64,000 nt of DNA from Mycobacterium shigaense (GTDB lineage Bacteria > Actinomycetota > Actinomycetes > Mycobacteriales > Mycobacteriaceae), in contig NZ_AP018164.1 in the NCBI RefSeq assembly GCF_002356315.1, positions 3,658,001 through 3,722,000 on the forward strand, read 5' to 3'. Under the pieces are notes generated by a model. It saw only the letters and a program-made list of their open reading frames with translations, made no database searches and was not told where the DNA came from. Positions 1 to 8,917 of this stretch are shown here, piece by piece. Every line of letters begins with the position of its first letter. Position 1 is the stretch's first letter. The translations under genes and the position numbers were made by a program.

Positions 1-130
1 GTTGACCTGGATGGTGGAACGAACCTGCCAGCAGAACCTGCCCGCCGAGCCGGTCTCCTACGATGCCGAGCTGGCCGCGACCCTGGCCGAAATCATCTGG
101 AACACACTGTATCTGAAGACCGCGTCCTAG
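1..130 (+). CDS. TetR-family regulator, C-terminal fragment
   Basis: The window opens inside a rightward reading frame that ends in TAG. The 42 visible codons read as an amphipathic helical tail (MVERTCQQNLPAEP, then AELAATLAEIIWNTLYLK) of the kind that ends many mycobacterial TetR repressors. The DNA-binding domain lies outside the window, so the family call rests on the tail only. Its stop codon overlaps the stop of the convergent proB by two bases (shared CCTAG), so transcripts of the two genes must overlap. Confidence 0.45.
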   Translation, partial: LTWMVERTCQQNLPAEPVSYDAELAATLAEIIWNTLYLKTAS

Positions 131-1230
131 ACGGCGACTAAGTCGTCGGCATGCACCGCGGGCCGGCGCAACTCATCCGGCAATTCGGAGGTGGACCGGC
201 CCATGACGGCGGCGAGCTCCGTCGCATCGTAGGCCACCACGCCGCGGGCGACGACGACGGCGTCCGGCCCGCGCAGTTCCACCACATCGCCCCCATGGAA
301 CTGCCCCGAAACCGCGGTGATACCCGCGGCCAGCAGCGAACGGCGTTGCTGCACAACGGCACGCACGGCACCGTCGTCGAGGGTCAGCGACCCGGCCGAA
401 TCGGCGGCATGGCGCAGCCAGAATCGCCGGGCCGACATCCGTTGCGGCCGAGCGGCAAACACCGTCCCCACCGAGGCCTCGGCCAGTGCCGTCGCAGCAT
501 CGGCGGCGGCGGCCAGCAGCACCGGCACCCCGGCATCGGCGGCCAGCAGCGCCGACGACATCTTGGATGCCATTCCGCCGGTCCCCAGCGCGCTGCCGGG
601 CCCGGCGACGACACCGGCCAGATCCGACGTCCCCGTCACCTCGGGAATGAAACGCGCCCCCTTGGCTTTTCGCGGGTCGGCGTCGTACAGCCCGTCGATG
701 TCGGAGAGCAGCACCAACGCCTCGGCTCCTACCAGGTGGGCCACCAGCGCCGATAGGCGATCGTTGTCGCCGAACCGTATTTCGTTGGTGGCCACCGTGT
801 CGTTCTCGTTGACGATTGCCACCGCATGCAGCGCGCGCAACCGGTCCAGCGTGCGCTGGGCGTTGGTGTGCTGGGCCCGCATCGAAATGTCCTGGGCGCT
901 CAGCAGCACCTGACCGACGGTGCGGCCGTAACGGGAGAAGGCTGCGCTCCACGCATTGACCAGCGCGACCTGCCCGACGCTTGCCGCCGCCTGCTTGGTC
1001 GCCAAATCCTTTGGGCGACGGTTCAACCCGAGTGGTTCGATGCCGGCGGCGATCGCACCCGACGACACGATCACGACGTCGGTGCCAGCCTTCATCCGCG
1101 ACTCGATCGCGTCGGCCAGCCCGGCCAGCCGCCCGGCGTCGAATACCCCGGCCGCCGTGGTCAGTGCGTTGGTTCCGACCTTGACGACCAGGCTGCGAGC
1201 GGTGCGGATTGCAGCACGATGGGTGCTCAC
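127..1230 (-). CDS. proB: Glutamate 5-kinase
   Basis: First enzyme of proline synthesis: phosphorylates L-glutamate to gamma-glutamyl phosphate with ATP, in the cytosol. The 367-residue protein has an amino-acid kinase domain (about residues 10-250; VVKVGTNAL near the start, SSGAIAAG, IVNENDTVATNE and LLSDIDGLY motifs) and a C-terminal PUA domain (about 275-350). Length fits the mycobacterial enzyme. The reading frame stays open far upstream, but the GTG start is chosen because homology begins there (STHRAAIRTARSLVVK) and because the GTGA start overlaps the TGA of obgE, a translational-coupling arrangement. It is the last gene of the rplU-rpmA-obgE-proB cluster. Proline feedback inhibition is usual for the family. 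Confidence 0.95.
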   Translation of the reverse strand: MSTHRAAIRTARSLVVKVGTNALTTAAGVFDAGRLAGLADAIESRMKAGTDVVIVSSGAIAAGIEPLGLNRRPKDLATKQAAASVGQVALVNAWSAAFSRYGRTVGQVLLSAQDISMRAQHTNAQRTLDRLRALHAVAIVNENDTVATNEIRFGDNDRLSALVAHLVGAEALVLLSDIDGLYDADPRKAKGARFIPEVTGTSDLAGVVAGPGSALGTGGMASKMSSALLAADAGVPVLLAAAADAATALAEASVGTVFAARPQRMSARRFWLRHAADSAGSLTLDDGAVRAVVQQRRSLLAAGITAVSGQFHGGDVVELRGPDAVVVARGVVAYDATELAAVMGRSTSELPDELRRPAVHADDLVAV

Positions 1231-2669
1231 GGCTCGCCACCGTGCTCGCGGCGCCGACGCCGGGCCTGCTTGCGCTCGGCCGCGCCGACGCGATCGGTCT
1301 GCTCCAGCCGGACATCGGTGCCCCGGCCCGTCAGCGTGACCTGCTGTCCCGCAGGCGTTTGCGGCTCCCAGTCGAAGGTCATCTCGCCGATGGTCACGGC
1401 GCACCCGGGCTGCGCACCCAGCCGCAGCAGTTCCTCCTCGACACCGAGACGCGCCAGCCGGTCGGCGAGATACCCGACCGCCTCGTCGTTGTCGAAGTTG
1501 GTCTGCCCGATCCAGCGCTCGGGGCGCGCGCCTTTGACCAGAAAACCGCCCTGTCCGTCGGGTTCGACGGTGAATCCGCTCTCGTCCACCGGCACCGGAC
1601 GAATCACGGGCCGTCGCGCCACCACGGGTGGGCGCGCGGCGTTGTAGGAATCGATCATCTGCCACAGGCCAAAAATGAACGGCTGCAATCCTTCCCGGGT
1701 CACGGTCGACACCAGGAACACCGGCCAGCCGCGTTCGGCGATCTCGCCACGGACGAATTCGGCCAGCTCACGAGCCTCGGGTACGTCGATTTTGTTGAGC
1801 ACCACCGCGCGGGGCCGCTCGGCCAGATCGCCTAGCGTCGCATCGCCCTGCAACGTCGGCGTGTACGCGGCGAGTTCGGCTTCCAGCGCGTCGATGTCGG
1901 AGATCGGGTCACGGCTCGGGTCCATGGTTGCGCAGTCGACCACGTGCACCAACACCGCGCACCGCTCGATATGCCGCAGGAAGTCGAGGCCCAGCCCGCG
2001 ACCCGCCGATGCACCGGGGATCAGGCCGGGCACGTCGGCCACGGTGAAGGTGTGCTCGCCGGCCGAGACCACACCGAGGTTGGGCACCAGGGTGGTGAAG
2101 GGATAGTCGGCGACCTTCGGTTTGGCCGCCGATATCACCGACACCAGTGAGGACTTGCCGGCGGAGGGAAACCCCACCAGGCCGGCGTCGGCGACGGTCT
2201 TGAGCTCGAGGGTCAGGTCGCGGGCCTGCCCGGGCTCGCCGAGCAGCGCGAAGCCGGGCGCCTTACGGGCCCGCGAGGCGAGCGCGGCGTTGCCCAGTCC
2301 GCCACGGCCGCCGGCGGCGGCTTCGAACCGGGTGCCCGCGCCGACCAGGTCGGCCAGCAGCCGGCCGTTGTCGTCCAGCACGACCGTGCCGTCGGGAACC
2401 TTGACCTCCAGGTCCGCCCCGGCGGCGCCGTCGCGGTTGCTGCCCATCCCCTGCTTGCCGTTCGGCGCGGTGACGTGGGGTCGGAAATGAAAGTCCAACA
2501 GGGTGTGCACGGCGGGGTCGACGACGAAGACGATGCTGCCGCCGCGGCCGCCATTACCGCCGTCGGGGCCGCCGAGCGGCTTGAATTTCTCGCGATGGAC
2601 CGACGCACAGCCGTTGCCGCCGGAGCCCGCCTGTGCGTGGATGACGACGCGATCGACAAACCGAGGCAT
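1227..2669 (-). CDS. obgE: GTPase Obg/CgtA
   Basis: Essential ribosome-associated GTPase acting in large-subunit assembly and stress signalling. The 480-residue protein has the Gly-rich Obg fold (about 1-160), a G domain with P-loop GFPSAGKSS, switch II DVPG and NKID specificity motif, and a C-terminal OCT domain (about 360-440). A basic tail follows (ERKQARRRRREHGGEP). It sits directly after rpmA and rplU, the classical arrangement, and its stop overlaps the proB start. Length matches the roughly 479-residue mycobacterial protein. Confidence 0.96.
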   Translation of the reverse strand: MPRFVDRVVIHAQAGSGGNGCASVHREKFKPLGGPDGGNGGRGGSIVFVVDPAVHTLLDFHFRPHVTAPNGKQGMGSNRDGAAGADLEVKVPDGTVVLDDNGRLLADLVGAGTRFEAAAGGRGGLGNAALASRARKAPGFALLGEPGQARDLTLELKTVADAGLVGFPSAGKSSLVSVISAAKPKVADYPFTTLVPNLGVVSAGEHTFTVADVPGLIPGASAGRGLGLDFLRHIERCAVLVHVVDCATMDPSRDPISDIDALEAELAAYTPTLQGDATLGDLAERPRAVVLNKIDVPEARELAEFVRGEIAERGWPVFLVSTVTREGLQPFIFGLWQMIDSYNAARPPVVARRPVIRPVPVDESGFTVEPDGQGGFLVKGARPERWIGQTNFDNDEAVGYLADRLARLGVEEELLRLGAQPGCAVTIGEMTFDWEPQTPAGQQVTLTGRGTDVRLEQTDRVGAAERKQARRRRREHGGEP

Positions 2670-2712
2670 CCGGGGTCCTCTCAGCTACCCGCATGCACGG
2701 GGCGCAGCGACC

Positions 2713-2979
2713 TCAGTCGGTGGTTTGACCGGCCGCGACGATGCTGATGGTCTTGCGGCCGCGCTTGACGCCGAACTCGACGGCGCCCGTCTCCTTCGCA
2801 AACAGCGTGTCGTCGCCGCCGCGCCCGACGTTGGCGCCGGGGTGGAACTTGGTGCCGCGCTGCCGGACCAGGATCTCGCCGGCCTTGACGACCTGGCCGC
2901 CGAACCGCTTGACCCCCAGCCGCTGAGCCGCCGAATCGCGCCCGTTGCGCGAGCTGGAAGCGCCCTTCTTGTGTGCCAT
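2713..2979 (-). CDS. rpmA: 50S ribosomal protein L27
   Basis: Large-subunit protein near the peptidyl-transferase centre. The 88 residues begin MAHKKGASSSRNGRDSAAQR and contain the conserved VKAGEILVRQRGTKFHPG and GRGGDDTLFA motifs. There is no N-terminal extension requiring Firmicute-type cleavage. It lies 13 bp downstream of rplU and 43 bp before obgE in the same orientation. Confidence 0.97.
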   Translation of the reverse strand: MAHKKGASSSRNGRDSAAQRLGVKRFGGQVVKAGEILVRQRGTKFHPGANVGRGGDDTLFAKETGAVEFGVKRGRKTISIVAAGQTTD

Positions 2980-2992
2980 TGTGTCGCCTCCG

Positions 2993-3304
2993 CTACTTGA
3001 TCCCGGTGACCTTCAGGACCGTCAGCTGCTGACGATGTCCCTGACGCTTGTGGTAGCCGGTCTTGTTCTTGAACTTGTGGATACGGATCTTGGGTCCCTT
3101 GGTGTGTTCGAGAACCTCGCCGGTCACGGCCACCTTGGCCAGGGCCTTGGCGTCGGTGGTCACGTTGGCGCCGTCGACGACCAGTGCGACCGGCAGCGAC
3201 ACCTTGGCACCCGGTTCCGAGTCGAGCTTCTCGACCTTGACCACGTCCCCGACGGCGACCTTGTACTGCTTGCCGCCCGTCTTGACGATTGCGTAGGTCG
3301 CCAT
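2993..3304 (-). CDS. rplU: 50S ribosomal protein L21
   Basis: Large-subunit 23S rRNA-binding protein, 103 residues, beginning MATYAIVKTGGKQYKV. It contains the family signature KNKTGYHKRQGHRQ near the C terminus. It is the first gene of the rplU-rpmA-obgE-proB cluster. A purine-rich AGGAGCAG precedes the ATG. The roughly 150-nt leader upstream holds a candidate housekeeping promoter. Confidence 0.97.
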   Translation of the reverse strand: MATYAIVKTGGKQYKVAVGDVVKVEKLDSEPGAKVSLPVALVVDGANVTTDAKALAKVAVTGEVLEHTKGPKIRIHKFKNKTGYHKRQGHRQQLTVLKVTGIK

Positions 3305-3451
3305 CGCTGCTCCTGCTCTTTCTCACGTCTTCCACGCGCATGCCAGTCGCGATGCGTGTGGTGGGTCTGGGGTGCGGGCCTGCGCCGGTTCCCCGGGAGT
3401 CCCGCTGTCGCCGGCCACAGTCTGGTTGCTCGGCGTGACGACAACTGTCCA

Positions 3452-3481
3452 AGGGTACGTGACCAGCGGCTAGAGGGTCAA
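3452..3481 (-). promoter_or_regulatory. Candidate SigA-type promoter for rplU operon
   Basis: Read leftward: TTGACC, an 18-nt spacer, then TACCCT, close to the mycobacterial housekeeping -35/-10 pattern. It lies about 150 nt upstream of the rplU start, in the rne-rplU gap. It is the best promoter-like match seen there, but start-site data would be needed. Confidence 0.4.
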
Positions 3482-3543
3482 ACCGGCGTGTTGACTCCTA
3501 CGACATCGGTGCCGCCGCACGTCACGGGCACCCGGCCAGCTGG

Positions 3544-6330
3544 TCAGTCGGCGTGGATCGGGGGCCCGGCCGGCCGGCCGGCGGCGCGGCGCCGACGTGG
3601 ACGCCCGAACCCGCCGTTGACCGCGCCGTCGTCGGAGTCTTCGACGGAGTCGGAATCCTCGACGTCCAGATCCTCGTCCTCGATGTCGAGATCCTCGTCG
3701 TCATCGTCGAGGTCCTCGTCGTCATCGTCGAGGTCCTCGTCGTCCAGGTCGTCGTCCTCGTCGTCCTCGTCGCCATCATCGTCGTCGTCGCCATCATCGT
3801 CGTCGTCCGAGTGGTCTTCGTCGACGTCCTCGGGGCCGACGTCGGTGTCCTCGACGTCGGTATCCTCCACGTCGGCCGGACCCCGTGCCTCGGCCCGCTC
3901 GTCATCGGCTTCCGCCTCGGATTCACCGTCGGCGATCTCGGTCACCGTGGCCGAACCCGCAGCCATCGCCTTGAACATCGGATGCTCGCCGGGAGCGTGC
4001 GTCGGCACCTTGGCCACCGGCGGCTCCTCGCCCCGGCTCTTCTTGGACCGCTTGCCGCGCCGACCGCCGGATTCGGACTTGCCACGCCCACTGGCCGGCG
4101 CCGAATCGACAGGGTCGGCATGCAGCAGGATGCCGCGACCGGCGCAGTGCGGGCACGACGTCGAGAACGCCTCGATGAGTCCGGTACCCAGCCGCTTGCG
4201 GGTCAGCTGCACCAGGCCCAGCGATGTCACCTCCGATACCTGATGGCGGGTGCGGTCACGGGCCAACGCCTCGGTCAGTCTGCGCAGCACCAGATCCCGG
4301 TTGGACTCGAGCACCATGTCGATGAAGTCGATGACCACGATGCCGCCGATGTCACGCAGCCGCAGTTGCCGGACGATCTCCTCGGCGGCCTCCAGGTTGT
4401 TCTTGGTGACCGTCTGCTCCAAGTTGCCGCCCGACCCGGTGAATTTGCCGGTGTTGACGTCGACCACCGTCATCGCTTCGGTCCGGTCGATCACCAGCGT
4501 CCCGCCCGACGGCAGCCACACCTTGCGCTCCATCGCCTTGGCCAGTTGCTCGTCGATGCGGTGCACCGCGAATACATCAGGCCCCGGCTGATCGTCCGGC
4601 CCGGTCGCGGGCTCATACTTGGTGAGTTTCGAAACAAGTTCGGGCGCAACCGAATTCACGTACTCGTTGATGGTGTTCCAGGCTTCGTCGCCCGATACGA
4701 CGAGTCCGGCGAAGTCCTCGTTGAACAGGTCGCGAATCACCTTGACCAACACGTCGGGCTCTTCGTACAACGCGACTGCGGCGCCGGCGGCCTTGCCCTT
4801 GACATCGGCGGCCTTAGCCTCGATCTGTTCCCAGCGCTCCTGCAGGCGGGTGACGTCGTGGCGGATGTCGTCTTCCTTGACACCCTCGGACGCGGTGCGG
4901 ATGATCACGCCGGCATTCGACGGCACCACATCGCGCAGGATCTCCTTGAGCCGCTGACGCTCGGTGTCGGGCAGCTTGCGGCTGATCCCGGTCGACGAGG
5001 CGCCCGGCACGTAGACCAGATAGCGCCCCGCCAAGGACACCTGGGTGGTCAGCCGCGCGCCCTTGTGCCCGACCGGGTCCTTGCTGACCTGGACGACGAC
5101 GTAGTCGCCGGGCTTGAGGGCCTTTTCGATCTTGCGCTCGGAGCCGCCCAATCCGGCGGCGTCCCAGTTGACCTCGCCGGCGTACAGCACACCGTTGCGG
5201 CCGCGACCGATGTCGACGAACGCCGCCTCCATCGAGGGCAGCACGTTCTGCACGATCCCGAGGTAGATGTTGCCCACCAGGGACGCCGAGCCGGCCGACG
5301 TGACGAAGTGTTCGACGACGATGCCGTCCTCGAGGACCGCGATCTGCGTGTACCGCGCGCCCGGGTGCGGCGGTTCGGTGCGGACCCGGTCGCGGACGAC
5401 CATCATCCGCTCGACGGCTTCCCGGCGCGCCAGGAACTCCGCCTCGGTCAATACGGGCGGGCGGCGCCTTCCGGCGTCGCGCCCGTCGCGGCGTCGCTGC
5501 CGCTTGGCCTCCAGCCGCGTCGAGCCGTCGATGCCCTTGATCTCGGCGTTGCTCGAGCCGTTGGAGCCCTTGTCATCCGACCCGGACTTACCGCGGGGCG
5601 CCCGCTCGTGCACGACGGTGTTCGGCGGGTCATCCGGCGACGGCGACTCGTCGTTGTCGTCTGCCGAGCCCGACTTCCGGCGCCGCCGCCTGCGGCGGCG
5701 GCGGTTGCCCCCGTCCGCCGAGCCGTTGTCGTCGTCGCTGTCGCCGTCGTCGGAGTCGTCCGAATCCTCGTCATCGGCGTCTTCGGCATCCGCGGCGCCG
5801 CGCCGGTCCGAATCGCTGTCGTCGTCGCCCTGCCCGTCGGATCCGCCCTGCTCACCGCGACCGCGGCCGCGCCCCCGCCGGCCCCGGCGCCGCCGCCGGC
5901 TTGCGGGCCGGTCGACCTGGTCGTCCTCCTCGTCGTCGTCGGAGTCGCCGCCCGAAGCGTCGAAATCGACCCCGCTCGCCTCTGCCGCCTCCACCGGTTG
6001 CGGCGCGACGAACAACGGCATGTAGTGCGGCCGCTCGGCCGAAGCGTCCGACGTGCCCCCGACCTCGTTGCCGGCCGCCACGTTCACGGCGTTGACCAGG
6101 TCCTCGGGCGGTCGGGCCGAGAGCAGGTCGCGCACCCTGATGGCTTCTTCGTAGTCCACCCCGGAATGCGCGCTTCGAATGCGCCCGTCGAGCGCGGCGA
6201 GCGCGTCGACCACGCGCTTGCTGGTAGTTCCCAGCGCCCGCGCCAGCGAGTGGACTCTCAGCCGATCCGGCAGGTCATCCTGCTGGACAGGTTCTTGTGA
6301 TGATTCTGAAGTTGGGCCACCGTCTATCAC
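3544..6330 (-). CDS. rne: Ribonuclease E/G
   Basis: Endoribonuclease for mRNA decay and rRNA/tRNA processing. The 928-residue protein has a long charged N-terminal region with Asp/Ser and Arg-rich runs (about 120-300), an S1 RNA-binding domain (about 350-425), and the catalytic DNase I-like part. The latter has metal-binding aspartates in VVDVNTGKFTG (about 623) and VIDFIDM (about 667), and the Zn-link CPHC near 724. The C-terminal tail (about 830-905) is extremely Asp/Glu-rich. The GTG start is supported by GAGGAG six to seven nt upstream. The domain order, with the catalytic core in the centre flanked by disordered arms, is typical of actinobacterial RNase E/G. It is transcribed in the same direction as ndk and rplU. 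Confidence 0.95.
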   Translation of the reverse strand: MIDGGPTSESSQEPVQQDDLPDRLRVHSLARALGTTSKRVVDALAALDGRIRSAHSGVDYEEAIRVRDLLSARPPEDLVNAVNVAAGNEVGGTSDASAERPHYMPLFVAPQPVEAAEASGVDFDASGGDSDDDEEDDQVDRPASRRRRRGRRGRGRGRGEQGGSDGQGDDDSDSDRRGAADAEDADDEDSDDSDDGDSDDDNGSADGGNRRRRRRRRRKSGSADDNDESPSPDDPPNTVVHERAPRGKSGSDDKGSNGSSNAEIKGIDGSTRLEAKRQRRRDGRDAGRRRPPVLTEAEFLARREAVERMMVVRDRVRTEPPHPGARYTQIAVLEDGIVVEHFVTSAGSASLVGNIYLGIVQNVLPSMEAAFVDIGRGRNGVLYAGEVNWDAAGLGGSERKIEKALKPGDYVVVQVSKDPVGHKGARLTTQVSLAGRYLVYVPGASSTGISRKLPDTERQRLKEILRDVVPSNAGVIIRTASEGVKEDDIRHDVTRLQERWEQIEAKAADVKGKAAGAAVALYEEPDVLVKVIRDLFNEDFAGLVVSGDEAWNTINEYVNSVAPELVSKLTKYEPATGPDDQPGPDVFAVHRIDEQLAKAMERKVWLPSGGTLVIDRTEAMTVVDVNTGKFTGSGGNLEQTVTKNNLEAAEEIVRQLRLRDIGGIVVIDFIDMVLESNRDLVLRRLTEALARDRTRHQVSEVTSLGLVQLTRKRLGTGLIEAFSTSCPHCAGRGILLHADPVDSAPASGRGKSESGGRRGKRSKKSRGEEPPVAKVPTHAPGEHPMFKAMAAGSATVTEIADGESEAEADDERAEARGPADVEDTDVEDTDVGPEDVDEDHSDDDDDGDDDDDGDEDDEDDDLDDEDLDDDDEDLDDDDEDLDIEDEDLDVEDSDSVEDSDDGAVNGGFGRPRRRRAAGRPAGPPIHAD

Positions 6331-6647
6331 GTATTCTCCTCAAGCCCCCGGGCGCGTCATTGCGACGCGGCCACGCGAGGGCTTCGCTATGTGCTCGGGT
6401 CACTATCTCCCGGGCTTGTGATGGTCTCGCCCCGAATGGCTCATCTGGAGCTCACTCGGCGCCGTGCTGAATGTCGGCCTGACATGCCGCGCAACATCGA
6501 GAGCTGGCGATGGTCGCGCTTGTCTAAGTCTTCATTCGGGTGTCTGAAGCCGGTCCGGCGACGTTCACCCGCAGTCAGTATCCCACATCACTACGGCGGT
6601 CTACGCGAACCTGAACCAGAATCCGCCAATCGCGGGGCTCGGCCCGG
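6331..6647. other. Intergenic region upstream of rne
   Basis: This roughly 320-bp gap between the rne start and the ndk stop should carry the rne promoter and leader. A GATACT hexamer on the minus strand about 250 nt upstream of rne is a possible -10 element, but no convincing -35 was found. Short rightward frames here have no recognisable protein features. Confidence 0.4.
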
Positions 6648-7058
6648 CTAGACGCCGGGAAACCACAGCGCGATTTCGCGCTTGGCCGAGTCGGTCGAGT
6701 CCGAGCCGTGCACGAGGTTGAACTGCGTCTCCAACCCGAAATCACCGCGGATGGTGCCGGGTGTGGCCTTCTCTACCGGGTCGGTGCCGCCGGCGAGCTG
6801 CCGAAACGCCGCGACCGCTCGCGGGCCCTCCACGATTGCTGCCACCACCGGCCCAGAGGTGATGAACTCGATCAACGCCTCGAAAAACGGTTTGCCGTCG
6901 TGCTCGGCGTAGTGCTGGGCGGCCAGCTCGCGGCTCACGCCGCGCAGCTCCAACGCGGCAATGGTGAGGCCCTTGCGCTCGATGCGGCTGATGACCTCGC
7001 CCACCAGCCGGCGCGCGACGCCGTCGGGCTTGACCAATACCAGCGTCCGTTCCGTCAC
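6648..7058 (-). CDS. ndk: Nucleoside diphosphate kinase
   Basis: Transfers gamma-phosphate from ATP to NDPs through a phosphohistidine intermediate, balancing nucleotide pools. The 136-residue protein begins TERTLVLVKPDGVARRLVGEV. It has the active-site segment NLVHGSDS, with His117 as the phosphorylated residue. Length is normal for mycobacterial NdkA. Confidence 0.97.
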   Translation of the reverse strand: MTERTLVLVKPDGVARRLVGEVISRIERKGLTIAALELRGVSRELAAQHYAEHDGKPFFEALIEFITSGPVVAAIVEGPRAVAAFRQLAGGTDPVEKATPGTIRGDFGLETQFNLVHGSDSTDSAKREIALWFPGV

Positions 7059-7088
7059 GGCGCACAGCGTACTTCAACCGCACGCCGA

Positions 7089-7481
7089 TCAGCTGGGTGG
7101 TGCGGGCCCGTCGTCCTCTCGCCGCCGCACCTCGGCACGGAAATAGGCGATCAGGGCCCACAACCCGGTGAACAGCACACCGATGAATCCCACGCCCGGA
7201 TACAGGGCAAAGCCTGCCAACAGGATCACCTGCACGCCCAGGTTGACCCAGATCGCCCAGGGCCGTCCCTGCAGTCCCGCCAGTGAAACCAGCAGCACCG
7301 CCAGCCCGATCAGGTAGCCCAGCGACACCGGGTTCAGGCCGCCACCGACCGCGCCCACCACCGGTATCGCCAGCAGCACCACGATCGCCTCCAACAGCAG
7401 CGTCGCGGCCATCACGCCTCGAAAGCTCCGCCACGGATCCGGGCGGGCGACGTTGTCCGGGCTGTCGGGTCGCTCGGTCAT
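7089..7481 (-). CDS. DUF4233 membrane protein (Rv2446c-like)
   Basis: A 130-residue integral membrane protein with about four hydrophobic helices (VMAATLLLEAIVVLLAIPVV, LGYLIGLAVLLVSLAG, WAIWVNLGVQVILLAGFAL, IGVLFTGLWALIAYF) and a charged C-terminal tail (RAEVRRREDDG). Its ATGA start overlaps the folC stop, implying co-translation with folC-valS. The arrangement is conserved in mycobacteria. The function is not known; the tight coupling to folC is the only clue. Confidence 0.85.
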   Translation of the reverse strand: MTERPDSPDNVARPDPWRSFRGVMAATLLLEAIVVLLAIPVVGAVGGGLNPVSLGYLIGLAVLLVSLAGLQGRPWAIWVNLGVQVILLAGFALYPGVGFIGVLFTGLWALIAYFRAEVRRREDDGPAPPS

Positions 7482-8917
7482 TGCGGGTCCCGACCGAACA
7501 GGGTGCGGGCCGCGCCGGCGGTGACGACCGAGCCGGTGACCACGATCCCGGTGCCGGAGAACGACTCGGCTTCGCCCGCCACCGTCGCCTCGTCCACCAG
7601 CGCCGTCGCGACGTCGATGGCGTCGCGCAGGTTCTCCGCCGTCGCCACCCGGTCGGGCCCGAAGCGCTGCTGAGCCGCCAGCGCCAGGGACTCGACGTCC
7701 AGCGCCCGCGGCGACCCGTTGTGGGTGACCACGACCGAGCTGAAGGCCGGCTCCAGCGCGGCCAGTATGCCGTCCACGTCCTTGTCCGCCATCACGCCGA
7801 TCACCCCGACCAGGAATCGGAAGTCGAACTCGTCGGTCAGCGTCTGGGCCAAGGCGGCCGCGCCCGCGGGATTGTGCGCCGCATCGATGAACACCGTTGG
7901 GGCACTGCGCATTCGTTCCAATCGGCCGGGGCTGGCGACACCGGCGAAACCGGCGCGGACGGCATCGACGTCGAGTTGACGCTGCGCACCGGCGCCGAAG
8001 AACGCCTCCACGGCGGCCAGTGCCACCACCGCGTTGTGCGCCTGATGTTCACCGTGCAGCGGTAAGAAGATGTCGGAGTACACCCCGCCGAGGCCCTGTA
8101 GCTGCAGCACCTGGCCGCCGATGGCGACCTGCCTGCCCAGCACCGCGAACTCCGAGTCCTCCCTGGCCACCGCGGCGTCAGCCCGAACCGATTGGGCCAG
8201 CAGGACTTCCATGGCCTCGGGGACCTGCTTGGCGATCACGGCGACGGTGTCGGGTGCACCGTCGGGGGCCTTGGTGATGATTCCCGCCTTTTCGCCGGCG
8301 ATCCCGGCGATGTCGTCGCCGAGATATTCGACGTGATCGATCCCGATTGGGGTGATCACCGCGACCGGCGCGTTGACGACGTTGGTGGCATCCCAGCTTC
8401 CGCCCATGCCGACCTCGACCACCGCGACTTCGACGGGCGCATCGGCGAACGCCGCGAAGGCCATCGCGGTGAGCACCTCGAACTTACTCAGCGCCGGGCC
8501 GCCGGTGGCCTGCGACTGGGCGTCGATCATCTGCACGAACGGTTCGATCTCGCGGTAGGTGTCGACGTATTGCGCTGGGCTGATTGGCTTTCCGTCGATC
8601 GCGATGCGTTCGGTGGCCGATTGTAGATGCGGGCTGGTGGTGCGGCCGGTGCGCCGGTGCAGCGCGGTCAGCAGCGCATCGATCATCCGCGCCACCGAGG
8701 TCTTGCCGTTGGTGCCCGCCACGTGGATCGACGGATAGCCGAGTTGCGGCGAGCCGAGCAGGTCCAGCAACGCGCTGATGCGGGTCAGGCTCGGCTCGAT
8801 CTTGGTCTCCGGCCAGCGCTGGTCGAGCAGGTGCTCGACCTGCCACAGCGACGCGATTTCGTCCGGCGTGGGAACCGTGCTGGTGTCCGATTCCCAGTCG
8901 GGCGGCTCGAAAGTCAT
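7478..8917 (-). CDS. folC: Folylpolyglutamate/dihydrofolate synthase
   Basis: Adds glutamate to dihydropteroate and to folates, a step that also bioactivates para-aminosalicylate in mycobacteria. The 479-residue protein has the Mur-ligase-type P-loop GTNGKTSVAR (about 68-77), the HNPAGAAALA region of the C-terminal ligase domain and the conserved GIDHVEYLGDD segment. The start ATGA overlaps the valS stop, and the stop overlaps the start of the DUF4233 gene. valS-folC-DUF4233 therefore look translationally coupled. Confidence 0.95.
   Translation of the reverse strand: MTFEPPDWESDTSTVPTPDEIASLWQVEHLLDQRWPETKIEPSLTRISALLDLLGSPQLGYPSIHVAGTNGKTSVARMIDALLTALHRRTGRTTSPHLQSATERIAIDGKPISPAQYVDTYREIEPFVQMIDAQSQATGGPALSKFEVLTAMAFAAFADAPVEVAVVEVGMGGSWDATNVVNAPVAVITPIGIDHVEYLGDDIAGIAGEKAGIITKAPDGAPDTVAVIAKQVPEAMEVLLAQSVRADAAVAREDSEFAVLGRQVAIGGQVLQLQGLGGVYSDIFLPLHGEHQAHNAVVALAAVEAFFGAGAQRQLDVDAVRAGFAGVASPGRLERMRSAPTVFIDAAHNPAGAAALAQTLTDEFDFRFLVGVIGVMADKDVDGILAALEPAFSSVVVTHNGSPRALDVESLALAAQQRFGPDRVATAENLRDAIDVATALVDEATVAGEAESFSGTGIVVTGSVVTAGAARTLFGRDPQ

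Noticed and set aside
3553..6300. Very long rightward reading frame (over 900 codons) opposite rne
   Set aside because: It is the mirror of the GC-rich rne coding sequence; composition is Arg/Val/Asp-rich with no domain, whereas the opposite strand encodes clear RNase E motifs. The same applies to the long frames opposite valS, gdh, korA and ettA.
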